Shown here in pieces: positions 39,692 to 52,288 of a DNA stretch of 64,000 nucleotides. The notes under the pieces were generated by a model that saw nothing but the letters and a program-made list of their open reading frames with translations, did no database searches and had not been told where the DNA came from. The stretch lies in the NCBI GenBank assembly GCA_039707465.1, contig CM077648.1:68901619-68965618 (forward strand), read 5' to 3'. This stretch comes from Rhabdophis nuchalis. Its lineage: Eukaryota; Chordata; Lepidosauria; Squamata; Natricidae. A program made the translations under genes and the position numbers. Each line of letters opens with the position of its first letter. The stretch's first letter is position 1.

Positions 39692-40560
39692 TTCCCCCCC
39701 TCGGATTTAAAAGATTTGGGTTTTGTCTCCTTAAAAAAAATCCAATAGAAAAACAACAACAATCCGCGGATCCTCCTCGCCTTTAAGAGATCCAGGTTCC
39801 TGTACTCGGTCGGGGATCAGCCATGGAGAGGGGCTTGGTTTTAAAAAAAAAGGAAAAAAAGTTTAAAAGGAATAAGAGAAGCCGGAGAATGGTAATTGCA
39901 AGTCCTGTCTCCACACAACACACAGGGAGGGAGAGGGGCACCTCTCGCTAATTCTTGCTGCTGCTGCTGCTGCTGCTGCCGACGCCGACGCCGCCTGCCT
40001 GCCTGCTGCTCTCAACACCACAAGCCCAACCAAGCCAGCCTGCACATGAGACTCAACATGGTGCTGCTGAATCGCACAATGAATTGGGTTAGTGTTGTGG
40101 TAGGGTGGGGGTTGGGGAGGCTGGAGTGAGATACTGACAGTGTATGTGTATTACAGACGCGAATCCATGAAATCTCCCCTGTCCCTGCTCTCTCACATAT
40201 ACTTGCGCGCGCGCGCACATATATACACACTGTACGGCGGTGGCGGCGGCGGCGGCGGCGGCAGCAAGATTCACTTCTCTCTTCAGACAAAAAGATCTGA
40301 GGCAGCCGTGCTTCTGCCTGGGCGAGAGCGCAACACAGCGAACTCCGGCGGTCAGCCGAGGCACTGCAAAAAGCAGCTTCGAAATGGCAAAAGCAAGGCC
40401 TGCCAACGAGCAGTTCCTGGCGGGGAACAATAGGCTTCTCTCGCGGCTAAGGGCTCATCTGCAATGTGCCGCAAACTTCACACAAAGCGGGCGGAAAGAG
40501 AAAAGGCAGGAGAGAGAGAGAGGAAGGGCTACTACCGGTTGTTCCAGGGTTAGGGGCAGA
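39692..40560 (-). promoter_or_regulatory. ARID2: ARID2 5' UTR and CpG-rich promoter
   Basis: GC- and CpG-rich sequence directly upstream of the ATG. It contains (CTG)n at 39957-39979, (GCGC)n/(CA)n near 40207-40230 and (CGG)n at 40235-40262. The CpG-rich zone also covers exons 1-2 and part of intron 2 (to about 38570). There is no clear TATA box; a broad CpG-island start is likely. The transcription start cannot be fixed from sequence alone. Confidence 0.7.
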
Positions 40561-42869
40561 GGAAATGTTCCATTCTTCCAAACTTTAAACAGATGGAATA
40601 CTTACTGAAAGATAAAAAAAGAAGAGGAGGGGAAGAGGAGGACTAGGTATTTTTGAATAAATACAGCCACTGTGTTTCTTTAAATAGTAATAAATATCCT
40701 TCTCTAATAGATTTTAGAAAATTTTAAAGGTAAAATTTTAGTGAAGTTATTTATAATACATATTCTCATCTATTTTCACAAATCATTCAGAGTAATCATT
40801 GGATAATTCTGACTCCTAGAATTAAGAGTGGTTCATAAGAGATATTAAAAAGTTTAATAAAAAGTGATTTATTGAGACTCACTAAAATACATTTCACAAT
40901 TAAAAAGTTATAAAATATATTTAGAAATTGCCTATACAGTAAACCAAACACATTTGATAAATAGAGCATAATGATGAAGCCTATCAATTTTAATCTGGCA
41001 GTGGAACACTAATTCATATTAAGGAAATCTGTTCTGCAGTTCTACCTCCTGCAATGGGTGATAAATAGATTAAACATTTTGAATGCTTGAAATATTGTAG
41101 TGTATTGTAGAAGGCAGAATCTGTCCTTTAGACAGTGGTAAATTATTTGTTGAGCCAATGCATGCTATAAGTGTCCAATAATCATATAGATATTGGTAAA
41201 AATTATAGTCAAAGATCAAGGTTTCTTAATCCAAGCATGTTGTGCATCTTGAATGTTGCATACCTAATCATATTCTGTATAAGCAGGAGAGAGATTTAGG
41301 GGCCATAAAAGATAAGTGTCAGAGGAATTATAGCAGGGAGTTCAAGGCATTCTCTTTCTGTCTCTCCCTCCCTCCCTCTCTCCTGCTGAACCACATCTCC
41401 TAGCATCCCTTGCTATGGCCATATTGGCTTGAACTCAGTAACTTTCAGAAGGCTATAGGTGCCTCACCTTTATAGCAATTATAATATATTGTGTGATTAT
41501 GTACAATAAGGAGGGAATTTATTTTTCAGAATGAATAAGTGATTGGAAAGGAAGGAAAAGCATGTAACCAATTTCATTGTAATTTTAGTACAATGACAAT
41601 AAAGATTATTATTATGTAAAGTTTCAATCTTACACACAACAGCCTAGGATTCAGTTTTAATTACTTCACTGACTTCAATGTGGCAATATATAGGAATAAT
41701 ATAATTGATCTGAAGGAGAATATGAATAAGGGGAAAAACAATCACAATAGTGGCTTAAATTAGAACTCTTAACCTGTATGTATGGAATTGAAAAATGTTT
41801 TTGTTCTCTTTGAGCAGGTGTCAAACTGACAGCCTGCGAGGCAGATGCGTCATGCTCAGACCATGCCCAGCCCAGCTCCATGAAGGGAAAAAACATTGCA
41901 AAATGTCATATGACGGCAACATGATGCCACTAGTTTGACACCCGTGTTTTAGAGCATTATACATACATTAAAAGAGACCTTAATTATAAATGATTTTCAG
42001 ATAAACAGTTATGAATGAAGGCAGTTGTTAGCTTGATAATTCAAATTACAATAATGCATACTTTTAAATTATGAGTCTTCCTATTTAAAGTAGGAGATAT
42101 GCCCATAAAAGGATTGCATTCTACAAGTTCTTAACTTTTTAACTTATTTATGGTAACATGGATGAGGATGCATTCAGATTAAACAAAATTGTATGTATTT
42201 GAAACTGGGAACACTTTTCTCTCTTTATGTGGTCAACTGAAAACTCAGCCCGCCTTCGCCATGCTATTAATTTGTTAACTACAATTTGGTTTAAAAACTG
42301 ATTCCAGTAGTTTGTGTTCTCAAGAGATTCTGGCAAAGATACCTATAATAAATGAGAATATTTGTAGTTCAGGGTTGACATGAGGGGTGTTAGGTGCTTT
42401 CTGAGCTTGTTTGTTTTCTTGCAGATGTTTCATTACCCAAACAGCAGCACTCTTTACTAGCACTGATAATGTTACCTAGTTTGGGTAATTAAAAATATGC
42501 AAAAAAAACAAATTCAGAGAGCACCAAGGACCCTGCAGATACCAATATTTCCCTTTAAAATTTAGATTGCATTTCTTCAGGAAATTAAGTCAGGCCATGG
42601 TTTTTCATCGTATTTCATCCCTCAATGTTTCATATTGAAAACGAGAAAGTGATGTAATAAGATGCTTGGTAAGAATTGCCTTCAACATATTATTGTAGCG
42701 AAACCCCCTTTAGGAACACATGCCAGCTTTTTAAAAATGCTATAAATTCTTGTATAATTTCTACATGAAACGTTGTAGCAATTTCTTCCACAGAACTTTC
42801 TGCTTCTAGCGACAGTATTCAGGCGGAGGTATCTCCGCTTTTTAACGAAATACCGATAGAAATGCTCAA
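40561..42869. other. AT-rich DNA between two CpG-rich blocks
   Basis: Contains the MITE listed separately and a SINE/LINE-tail-like sequence near 41560-41620 (acaatgacaataaagattat). No coding exon recognised. Confidence 0.4.
41815..41946. mobile_element. Small hAT-like MITE (132 bp)
   Basis: Termini CAGGTGTCAAACTGACAGCC and ctagtttgacacccgtg. Flanks tctttgag and ttttagag match at 6 of 8 bases. Core gcagatgcgtcatgc as in the sister copies. Confidence 0.8.
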
Positions 42870-43700
42870 CATCAACCTAATACTGTAAAGTGACCGGTGT
42901 CCGATAAAAACGGAAATTCGATCATTCCGGGAGAGTCGTCAACAGTCCTCGAATGACTCAAAAACTGGGGTGGGGGGTGGGTGTTTCTCCCTCTCGCCAG
43001 TGCTTGGCAGAGGTGAGTGAGTCAGTTTCAATGTATGTGTACTCTAGCGGTGGCGGCGGCAGCCAAGGCGAGGATAGGCAAATTGCGTAGAGCACGAGTA
43101 GAAAGATTTCCTTGGCTGAGCACAGTAATTGCGCACGTCCCTTACGTAAGTGTCAGCTGGGGATTCTCTGGAGGGGGTCATTTTCATTCAATCATTCCAA
43201 AGACCCCAGCAGCCGTTCCAGCGCACCTGCCTTAGTGCTACCCGCATCCTCGAGCCGAGGAAGCTGCAGCGGCGGACCCCATGCGAAGGAGCGCTTGAGG
43301 CGGCTCTTCACAAAATGGCGGCGGCCACGGGAAGAGAGCCCCATTTTGTACCCGTAGAGCTGTCAGTAGAGACGGACTCTACTTAAGAGGGCAGGGGAGC
43401 AGAAGGCGGTGGCCAGTTCACTAAGCGAACGACGGAGGGAGGGATGAGAGGTGCTTTGTAAGCGCTCTCGCCCGGCCCTTCAACGGGGCTTTACGTAAAA
43501 GCCCGAGAGCCGAGGCAGGCGGAGCTAGCAAGCGAGAAGCACTGGGAGGATTGCGAGCAGTCAGTTGTGCTCCCACCGGCCTTAAATAGGGATTATTCTT
43601 GCTTGGGAGTCATTTGGGATGGCGGCTTCTTTCCTCCTTTGTTATCCTTTTTCTTTTGGATGCGTGCCTTTTTTTTCTTTGCCTTGTGGAATTTTCTCAA
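42870..43700 (+). promoter_or_regulatory. Second CpG-rich block, putative divergent promoter
   Basis: GC- and CpG-rich, with two palindromic TTACGTAA sites (43142-43149 and 43491-43498; bZIP-type) and YY1-like ATGGCGGC at 43315-43322 and 43619-43626, plus CCATTTTGT at 43341-43349. A good plus-strand splice donor CAGAG|GTGAGT lies at 43012/43013. No conserved ORF. In human a non-coding transcript is, as I recall, annotated just upstream of ARID2 on the opposite strand; a divergent lncRNA here is plausible but unproven. Confidence 0.5.
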
Positions 43701-45645
43701 TCCGTCAGAAATTCGCCAGGCTCGCGATCGGTGGCTTCCTCCCCTTCCGCCGCGACGTAGGTCTTTACACGGTTGGGGGAATTGGATGCCGGTCAAAACA
43801 GTGGAATGAAATTAGCAATTCTCGTGTGCTATTTTCTGGCTTGTTTTCTTTTATGCCTCGGGTTATTTCAGCTTCTTTTTAACTAACTCAGCCTGTGTAA
43901 CTTTTCCTCCTAGTTGTCTTCCTTTCCAAAGCTGCGTCTTTTTCTAAAGGCTGGATGAATATCATTAATCAGGATGTCGCGTTTGGAACGAATTTCTGTT
44001 TCTTTGGGATTTACTGCTCCTTTCTAAATATATTGCTTTGTTAGAATGATGCTCTCCAAGTTGCAATGTTGGCAACCTTGTAAGATGTAATTGCGCCTGT
44101 GCAAGAATTTCATTTCTCTTTGTCGGTAGCATTTTTAAAGGTTTGGTTTTTTAAAAATAAAAAGAAACATTAAAAAAAAACCTTGAGATCTTTGCTTATT
44201 ACAGTGCTAATCATTATCTCTCCACCCTAAGATAATCTGTAAAGGGTTAAAAAAAATGGAAGCTGCTATATTGTTGGGAAATAGTCTGTCTAAATGGTAT
44301 GAAATCCATCTAATATCTTTAGCATATGAAGATTTTTAATATCCTATAAAGATTAAAATGAAAGATTATGAAGAGCCTTGGATTGTATGAGAGGATGTAA
44401 ATTTTACTTCATTTGGTGTTAGTATGAAAATAAAAGCTAATTTGGAATATTAGCTAAGAAATATATTAATTTGTTACCAGTGTTGTCCTTGTCATAATTT
44501 ATAGAAATATATGGATCACAGATACTTAGCCTCAGTCTTATTTATTATGTTTTTTACTGTATAAAGAATATGAAAGAAACCCACTGAGCCTGCTTTCCTA
44601 GTAAGAAACAGTATCTACTTTTCATTGTTTTATGAAAATACCTCCTCCTTTCTGCTTGCAATTTATCTGTTTTAAGTGCCTCTTGATTTTATTCTGAGGT
44701 ATGGGATGTTCAGAGACTGTTTTTGGGTGTTTGATGACTGCTTTTAAATATGCTTGCTTTATTAATAATGAACCTATGAAGTTTGCTCCTATGTGGCTCA
44801 TATCAGGTATGTTAATTGTGTTGGCTTCAGTAGAGTTTACTCCAGGGGAAATATGCAGAAGATTTGCTTTTAACAATATGCACCTTTTCCTAGAGTTTCT
44901 ATATACATCTTAAATATATCTTCTAGTTTTTGTAGTTATTTTATTCAATTAGGTGGTAAAATGCCATTGATAAAGCATATTTTTATACTGGCAAAGCATA
45001 GCCTACTTATGTAACTTGAAAATTTGAAAATGCTATTTTGGAGGACTTGGCTGTGAGTCAATTTTTTGTACACTTAATTAAATAAATTGTAATGTACTGT
45101 GTATAAAAGGTAATTAATTAAATAAGTTGAACTATATAGGTAAGCATTGGATTGATCTGCTTAGAAGTAATCTTACTTCCTGAATCTGATTATTATTATT
45201 TTTAATAGTGAAAACGTCTGGTCTTTTTGGTTAATAGATAAAAACCTATGAATTTGGTTATGTTTAAAACAAACAATCCTTTGATTTTGATAAGCTAATA
45301 AATATAGCTAATTTATATAAAAGTTTGATTTTTGAACTGCCAGAATGTTTTTTGTTTACAAATTTTCTTGTGTGATCTTTATATATTCTTATTATCTTGA
45401 TTAAACTTGAAACAATATTGTTGATATAAGAGCAAATAAAACTTAAACTATTGGTTGAGGGACCTGTAGGAACTGAAATTTGTTCATTGGATATCAGGAG
45501 GAGATATTTTCTTAAAGAATTAAAGTATATCATAGTTTCTTCAAGACCTTGTATTTGGCTAAATTATTCCCAATAAACAAGGGATAATCACTAAAGGTGT
45601 TATATTTTATCATATATGCCTCTGTACTATTGACCATTAACAAGA
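43701..45645. other. AT-rich DNA, no gene recognised
   Basis: Could hold exons of a divergent transcript, but nothing is identifiable from sequence. Confidence 0.4.
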
Positions 45646-45885
45646 GGTTTTTTTCTTCTTCTATTCAATCATGTCTAATTCTTAAAGACTGCCTGTACAA
45701 GTCCCTGCAGTTTTCTTGGCAAGGTTTTTCAGGAGTGATTGTCATTGCCTCTGTCCTAGGGCTGAAAGAAAATGACTGGGCCAAAGTCACCCAGCTGGCT
45801 TTGTACCTAAAGAGGGATTAGAATTTACTTGTCTCTTGGTTTCTAGCCTGAGGTCCTACAACTACATCAAACCTGTTGTTCTCCA
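45646..45885 (-). mobile_element. tRNA-derived SINE
   Basis: Blocks ttcttggcaaggtttttcag, gccaaagtcacccagctggc and ttggtttctagcctgaggtc are shared with the next copy. The tRNA-like head lies at the right end (minus orientation). Confidence 0.75.
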
Positions 45886-46489
45886 TTAATAGTATAGGTT
45901 GGGTTACAATAAAAGTTAAATTTGTCTCAAACTTTTAAAAAAAATATTTTTGACTTGAAAAATGGGGTAGCTTTAAATTCTTGGGTCAAAAGTTTAAGAA
46001 AAAATTGAATTTTCTTTGTGAAACAACCTTTAACTATGATATTAGTTTTATTAAGGTCATTAATTAGAAGTTCTATTGGCTTATTTTTTGCAAAGTAATT
46101 GCAATAGTCTAGGTTGACTATTACTATTTTATTAATGAGGGGAGATTGTATAGTGGAAATAAGATTGACTTTGAAAATATATGAAACATTAATTTCACTT
46201 TACATGACTATGTTTTCTGGACCAAACATCCTATTTAGGATCACGGAAAAATAGGCAGGATAGAAAAATTATAAGTACAAAAGCTCTTAATCTGTTAAGA
46301 TAAGAGATACATATTTTTCAGTGCTTTTATCATCAAGTAGAAATCTGTCTTACTTCAGTTACTTAATGCCATTACCTATAAAGCATCTACTAGACTCAGT
46401 CTTCAATAAAAAAAAAATTCTAAACATATTTTCAGTTGGTAAAACTTTCAAGATAACATATCATTTACAACAATTTTAGAGCTGTGTTT

Positions 46490-46712
46490 GCACATGCGGG
46501 CACACATGTGCCTTTGAGCTAGTGTAGACTCCTGGTGACAGCCTGAATCTATATTTATCTTGAGGCAAGATTTTGGAGGTGATTTACCATTGCCTCTTTC
46601 ATAGGGCTGAAAGAGAGTAACTGGCCCAAGGTCACCCAGCTGGCTTTGTGCCTAAGACTAGAACTCTCAGTCTCTTAGTTTCTAGCCTGGTGTTCTGACT
46701 ATTATATCAAAC
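46490..46712 (-). mobile_element. tRNA-derived SINE
   Basis: Contains gactcctggtgacagcctg, cccaaggtcacccagctggc and tttctagcctggtgttctga. Same family as 45646. Confidence 0.8.
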
Positions 46713-47312
46713 TAGCACTTTTGGAACTTTTAAATATTACTATTATTAGATTTTGAAGTACTTTAAACTGAAGCAATGCAAATAAATTATGATGAATAAA
46801 AATGGAAGATACTGAGTTTTTGTTAAGTAAATTGAGATATAATCATAGCTCTAACAATTAATGTCTGAATTATTATGCACATTGAATTAAAAAAAATGTT
46901 AAGCCTCTCTAGCGTAGGGATCCCTACCGGTTGTCCTAGACTTACAACTGATTCCTTAATAACTATTCAAAATTAAGGGGGACTCATCCTCAAAATTGTA
47001 AGTCATGTGATCACATTTTAAGTACTTGGCAGCTGGTTTGCAATTATGACAGGTTGTGCAGCATTCCGTGGTCAGAAAATGGCAAAAACCACCAAGCTGG
47101 ACACGTGGTGTCACGACTTGTGACTGCAATGGCTTCTGACTGAATTTCTGGGCTCCATTGTGATTGTAAGTGGAGGATTATCTATATATTTTTATATTTT
47201 TGTAAGCTTACACATTATTGGAAATACTCACAAAAATGTTCCCTCTGGGTAAATAGAAAAAGTCTTCCAAAGTGTTTAAGAGGATACAATTCATACTTAA
47301 TTTAAATTAACA
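46713..47312. other. No recognised feature
   Basis: AT-rich, followed by unassigned sequence (gtcctagacttacaactg, ggactcatcctcaaaattg) that may be an old repeat. Confidence 0.35.
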
Positions 47313-48007
47313 TACCATATGTTTTCGGGAGTATAAGACGTACCCAGGTTTTGAAGAGGCAATTTTTTTTTAAAGTAGATAGGTAGATAGAGGGAGAAAG
47401 AGGGGGAGAGAGAAAGAGAGAAATACAATAGGTAGGTAAGTAGGGGGAGAGAGAGGATAGGTAGGTAGGTAGAGGGAGAGAGAAAGAGAGAGAGAAGGTA
47501 GGTTGGTAGGTAGAAGGGGAGAGAGAAATAGAGAGAAACACAATAGATAGGTAGGGGGAGGGAGAGAGGGTAGGTAGGTAGAAGGAGAGAGAGAAATAGA
47601 GAGAAATACAGTAGGTAGGGAGAGAGAGAGAGTAGGTAGGTTGGTAGGTAGGTAGAGGGATAGAGAGAGAAATACAGTAGATGGGGGGGGAGTAGGTAGG
47701 TATATAGGTAGATAGAGGGGGAGAAAGAGAGAGAAATAAAGTAGGTAGGTAGGAAGAGAGACAGGGTAGATAGGTAGGTAGGTAGATGTTTCCAGATGTA
47801 TTTATCCATGTGCTGGAGAAGGAAATAGCTGACAACCTGTAGCACCTAAAACTTTGTTTCTGCTGGGACAACCACTCTAACTAAACAGCTTTCCAAAAGG
47901 GGGGGGGGGAGAAAGTTTTTGCACTCTGCAAACCTCACCAAAACGGCCCGATTTTCAGCCTCTTTTTAGAGGGAAAAAAGTGTGTCTTATACTCCAAAAA
48001 TACAGTA
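47313..48007 (+). mobile_element. TACCGTATTTTTC-family element (695 bp)
   Basis: Left terminus TACCATATGTTTTCGGGAGT, right end ACTCCAAAAATACAGTA. Contains the (TAGG)n array at 47376-47790 and the gatgtttccagatgtattta / ctgacaacctgtagcaccta block. The interior 'gccttgggg' blocks present in the 29980 copy are deleted. Confidence 0.75.
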
Positions 48008-50111
48008 GTTTATTCACTAGATGTACTACTTTTAAGTGGGAAAATGTGTATTAGTTTGTTATTTTGTCATATTTCTTCTTTAATTGATTACAATCGCCTT
48101 GATTAAAATCAATCCTTCGTGAGTAAGTGCACAAAACAGAATATACAACTTCCCTATCAGGATGTTGAAGGAAGAGGGGGGGGGTAAGGGGGGGTGATTA
48201 ACTATTATTTAACTGCCGTTACAAGGAAGAAAGTGACACTTTTTCCCAGAAAGAGTTTCAAATCTCAATCCTCCTTCTGATTCACTCTGGTAGAATAGAT
48301 AGGAAAGCCAGTAAATTTATGTGCATATTATAGTGTTTTGAATAATTCCTTTATATATTCCAGTTTTAATGCATGGAGATCTATCTAGTTGGAAATCTTC
48401 TAGTTTTGAAAATCAGTCACAAAGTCTTACTGCTATGAAACTCAAAAAGACAGTTTAAGGCTAATTTGGTTGTTGTGCATATCAATCACTTGAGCATAAC
48501 TTCTCCTTGGACTAATGAGACTTGGATTTGAGTAGACATATAGACGCTAGTAAAGATTTTATCCTGCACTAAAGGAGAAGTTGGTTTTTGTTACTTCTAG
48601 CTATAACACTTGGCTTCTCAGCAAAAAGCAGGACACTTTCTGTATTTTCAATAACTGGGAAGATGCTGAAGCAATGTACTATACTAACAACTGCTTCAGA
48701 AGTGACATGACACAAAAATGCTAACAGTTTCAGTTCATCCAATAGTCAAGTTATTATGGGTCATGGGAGTATATTTGGAATAGTAAAATCAACTCTCTGA
48801 TATTGTGAAATTATTTAGTAAATATTAAAGATAAATTGTACCCCTAGTCTTGCTATGGCCTGTCAGTTTTCTTTTAAGTCTGTGAAGGAAAGAAGCATGG
48901 CAGATGCTTAATTCCCAGGATATATTTTAAGTGTGCTGTGGCATGGGAACAGTCAGCCTGAATTTTCTTGAGAATCATAAAGGGTTATAAGGCAACAATT
49001 CAATTGCGGTGATTGCAGTAAGAGGGTCAGTTCTAATCAACATGATTATTTTAAAACAGCTAAAACTATTTTTTATATTTGTAAAGTCCCAGTATTTTTG
49101 AATGCTAATAGATTAAAACTTGCCAAATTCAAATTTCTATGAGACCTGTACTAATAATAGTAGAAGAGCAAAGACTTACAAAAATAAATGAATAGCAAAG
49201 CAGTCTACAGCTTTTGTAAAAAAATAATAATAGTAAGGTAATTGTTTTTGATAATATGATACTCACCCTCTTCTAGGTTTAGTAGTAAACTTCCCCTTCA
49301 GTTGTTCATCGAGTCTGGCTTTTTATTTATTTTCACACTGAAGAGATTATTCCTTCTTACCCTCGATAGGAACCCATTCATTCTATGCTACTGCTGGCTG
49401 GCACACTGTGTGCCTTCCCTTCTTAACAGTCCCAACTGCCATGGAACAGTTTTAGTCCACCATTCCATTTTCCCTCCCAAAATGGCATTTTCAAACAAGC
49501 TTCTTACTATTTTAATAGTAATTAAGCTTGAGTCCTTTACATACACTGTTTTGTAAAAATTGTACCAACAACTGCTGCCTCGTAGCTGTAAACTGGTAAA
49601 AAAAATGGTAGATTTATTACTATAGCAGAGAGATTTAATTTTAATTCAAACAAAACGGCAGTATACCATGCCAGAGAAAGTAATGTACTGAGCTACTCTG
49701 CTTTGTTTTCAGTTATTAATTGGCTACATGCAAAATGAATTGATGTACCTTGTCCTTCTAGAGCTAATGTTACTTGAAATATTGTCTCTTTAGAACATAA
49801 AGAGGCAACTTTTTGACTTGAAATAGCTGGCCTTGAAAAATCTGTTGACCAAATTTTATTTAATGGAAAATTGGGGTTATGTGACCATTTTCTATGACAT
49901 GTAGCAGTGTTACTTGCAGTTGTTTTTTCAGAAACTGAAATTTCCTTTTTTCCTGTCAGAAATTTTTCAGTTTTGTCATAAAGGCCTATGAAAGATGTAG
50001 ATATATTGTTTGGCTGCTATTTAAAGGATATTTGATTGAAGAGTGTCAAATAGATTTGTGTCTTCCAACACTATAAATGTTCAATGGATTCTATTGTCTT
50101 TATAATTGATA
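48008..50111. other. AT-rich DNA, no gene recognised
   Basis: Short ORFs only. A G-rich patch at 48174-48195. Confidence 0.4.
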
Positions 50112-50910
50112 CTAGCTGAATACCCATGCTCCGCTACGAAACTGTGTGATTGGGCTTGATAAATTGATGCAGCTTGAAAATTAATGAGTAGTTACCTTCA
50201 ACCTCTCCTCTCCCCTTCTCTCACTCAGGCTTGCCCCATAGAAGCCTCCCCTTGGTCTGACCTAGGCTTCCTGATACAGTAAAAAGCACACACTTAGTGT
50301 CCAAAAGCCTCTCTCTATTTCAAAGGCTGTGAATTATGTTATGTATCCCAAATAGTTGTAAAGAGTCCTACAGTAAGCTGCCAAAGTCCTTCGGGATAAG
50401 GCTGATAAAGCCACTTTTATCTTCCTTGACAGGCTGTCAAAGACTTAATTGGCAATTAACTTGGCAAGGCTACACAAAGCAAATAATCAAAACGGAGCTT
50501 CAAAAGGTAAACTGACCAGCATGAACCAAGTTGTTTCCTACAAAGGCTCATGTGCCTTTGCTCCTCCTTTATGTTCTATGGGTGGGGCCAATCACCTCCA
50601 AGCCTTACTCCTGAGTTGTTCCTTTTGTCTTAACTATTCTTGCCTTATGGCAGCTCTGTGCATGTGTGCACTGGGAAAAGGAGGAGCCTGTTCCTCTGCC
50701 TCGCTGCTGTCTGACTCTGGAGGCTCCGGAAGCAGCACATAACTTCCAGATGGCAATAGCCCCTCTCTGCCTCTACTGCAGAGCCCTTGTCCAAGCCATC
50801 CCCAGATTCCAGGACTGACCCATGTTCCTCTCAACTTTCTCGCTGTAGGCTTTATGGTTCTGGAAATTTCGTGATTCCTGTGTGAGTGTTTTCACATTTA
50901 TATATGTGGA
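50112..50910 (-). mobile_element. Candidate Helitron of a second family
   Basis: Minus strand: begins TCCACATATATAAATGTG at 50910 preceded by A. It ends with an imperfect hairpin (TCGTAGCGGAGCATGGG), spacer and CAGCTAG (50115-50112) followed by T. The termini and A|T flanks fit a Helitron, but there is only one copy in the window and no helicase, so the boundaries are inference. Confidence 0.45.
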
Positions 50911-51056
50911 TTTATAAAAATGAATAACAAATACATAGTTTAAAGGCAGTTGTGGGTTGGCATGTTTTCAGACTACAACAACATTAATTAACAATGTTTG
51001 AGACTGCCAGAAAAACAAGAGCCAGGACTTTGTATCTCCCTCAACACCTGAAGCAG

Positions 51057-51188
51057 TACCCTGTTTCCCCGAAAATAAGACCTCCCCGGATAACAAGCCT
51101 TCCTCCCAAAAATAAGACCTCCCTGAAAATATTGCAACACACAGTAACCAAGCTCACCACCTCTTGCACCTCAAAAATAATAGACAGA
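51057..51188. mobile_element. Left half of a TGTTTCCC-type MITE split by the L2
   Basis: Starts TACCCTGTTTCCCCGAAAAT. The right half, ending with the complementary terminus, is at 55782-55842 beyond the LINE. Confidence 0.7.
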
Positions 51189-51192
51189 GACT

Positions 51193-51213
51193 GCGCAGGC
51201 GCGAAGATGGCGG
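51193..51213 (+). promoter_or_regulatory. NRF1 and YY1 sites at the L2 5' end
   Basis: GCGCAGGCGC (51193-51202) is a perfect NRF1 motif. AAGATGGCGG (51204-51213) matches the YY1 consensus. Both sit within about 25 bases of the inferred element start, where an internal LINE promoter is expected. Confidence 0.65.
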
Positions 51214-51779
51214 TCTGCCTCTGAGCTCCGTCGGGTTCTGGAGCTTGTTGGCTTATTAAAACATGCAGCCCGGTCTGTTTTCCATTCCTAAGGGTCGGGC
51301 CCAGTGAGTTGCTTACCCTAGCAATGATTTGAGATCTGGACGGCTCTCTAGGGTAAGACAGCGGCGGAGATATTGCCGAGGACGCCGGGCGTGGATGGCG
51401 GCGGAAACGTGGCGGCCGGAACGCAGACCCGAGGAGAAGGAGGAGAAGGAGGTCGATGCGAGGGCCGATGTGAGTGCCGTTTTGAGCCGTTTTGAGCTGA
51501 GGCCAGGAGGACGTGGTGGCCGGGGCTAGAGCGGCGCTGGGATGATCCGCGGCGCTGGGATGATCTACGGAGCCGCGTTGCCGAGCTGGGGTGAGCTGTT
51601 GAGCTGGAGGTCATCGGGGAGATTTGGAAATGGAGGAGAGACCGGATCGGGCCGGGCCGGGCTGGGAGAGGAGCGGCCGGCCCGAGGCCTCTAGGAGGAG
51701 GTGAGATTCTTTTTGGGCAGCAGAGAGAACGGCTGGAAGATCTGAACTAATGGCCGTGGCGTATGCATCCTGTGTGATC

Positions 51780-51841
51780 GAGGCCTATAAGATCTGGACG
51801 ACCGAGGCCTATAAGATCTGGACGACCGAGGCCTATAAGAA
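51780..51841 (+). repeat. 24-bp tandem repeat in the L2 5' UTR (2.6 copies)
   Basis: Unit GAGGCCTATAAGATCTGGAC + GACC at 51780-51803 and 51804-51827, with a partial third to 51841. Each unit holds a CCTATAAG, TATA-like motif. Confidence 0.85.
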
Positions 51842-52288
51842 CTGTTATCAGGGCCTGGCCAGGAGTAGGAGGAATGTCTTGGCCTGGCCTTTTCCTGAGA
51901 GGATGCAAGACCAGAAGAGCCCTTTAAAAAAATCTGGGCTCCAGAGACTGCCCCCTCCCCCCCTCCTCCACCCCCAACGATTCCCCAAATTACATTCTTG
52001 ACCCCCCCCCCCACCCGGACTGATAGACTGATTGACCATTTCTAACATCTGCAATGAATTTTTGAGATCAAGCCGGACTATATCCCACTGTGCATGTGAA
52101 TTATTTAATTATTACTTTCAACATCTATTTTTACCATTCTAATTGTCAACATGCTCCCCATAATTAACTTTGACCCATTTTATATCTCGTATTTATAGTT
52201 GTATTATATTTTTATATCTATATATTTATATATTTATGTATTTATATGTGTATATGTATTTATATATTTATATTTATATACTATAATT

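Noticed and set aside
39957..40262. (CTG)n and (CGG)n runs near the ARID2 promoter as a repeat-expansion gene signature
   Set aside because: Short, impure and in 5' UTR/promoter DNA; common in CpG islands.
51329..51529. 66-codon Arg-rich ORF as a possible L2 ORF1
   Set aside because: Too short, lies in the GC-rich 5' UTR, and has no coiled coil or zinc knuckle.
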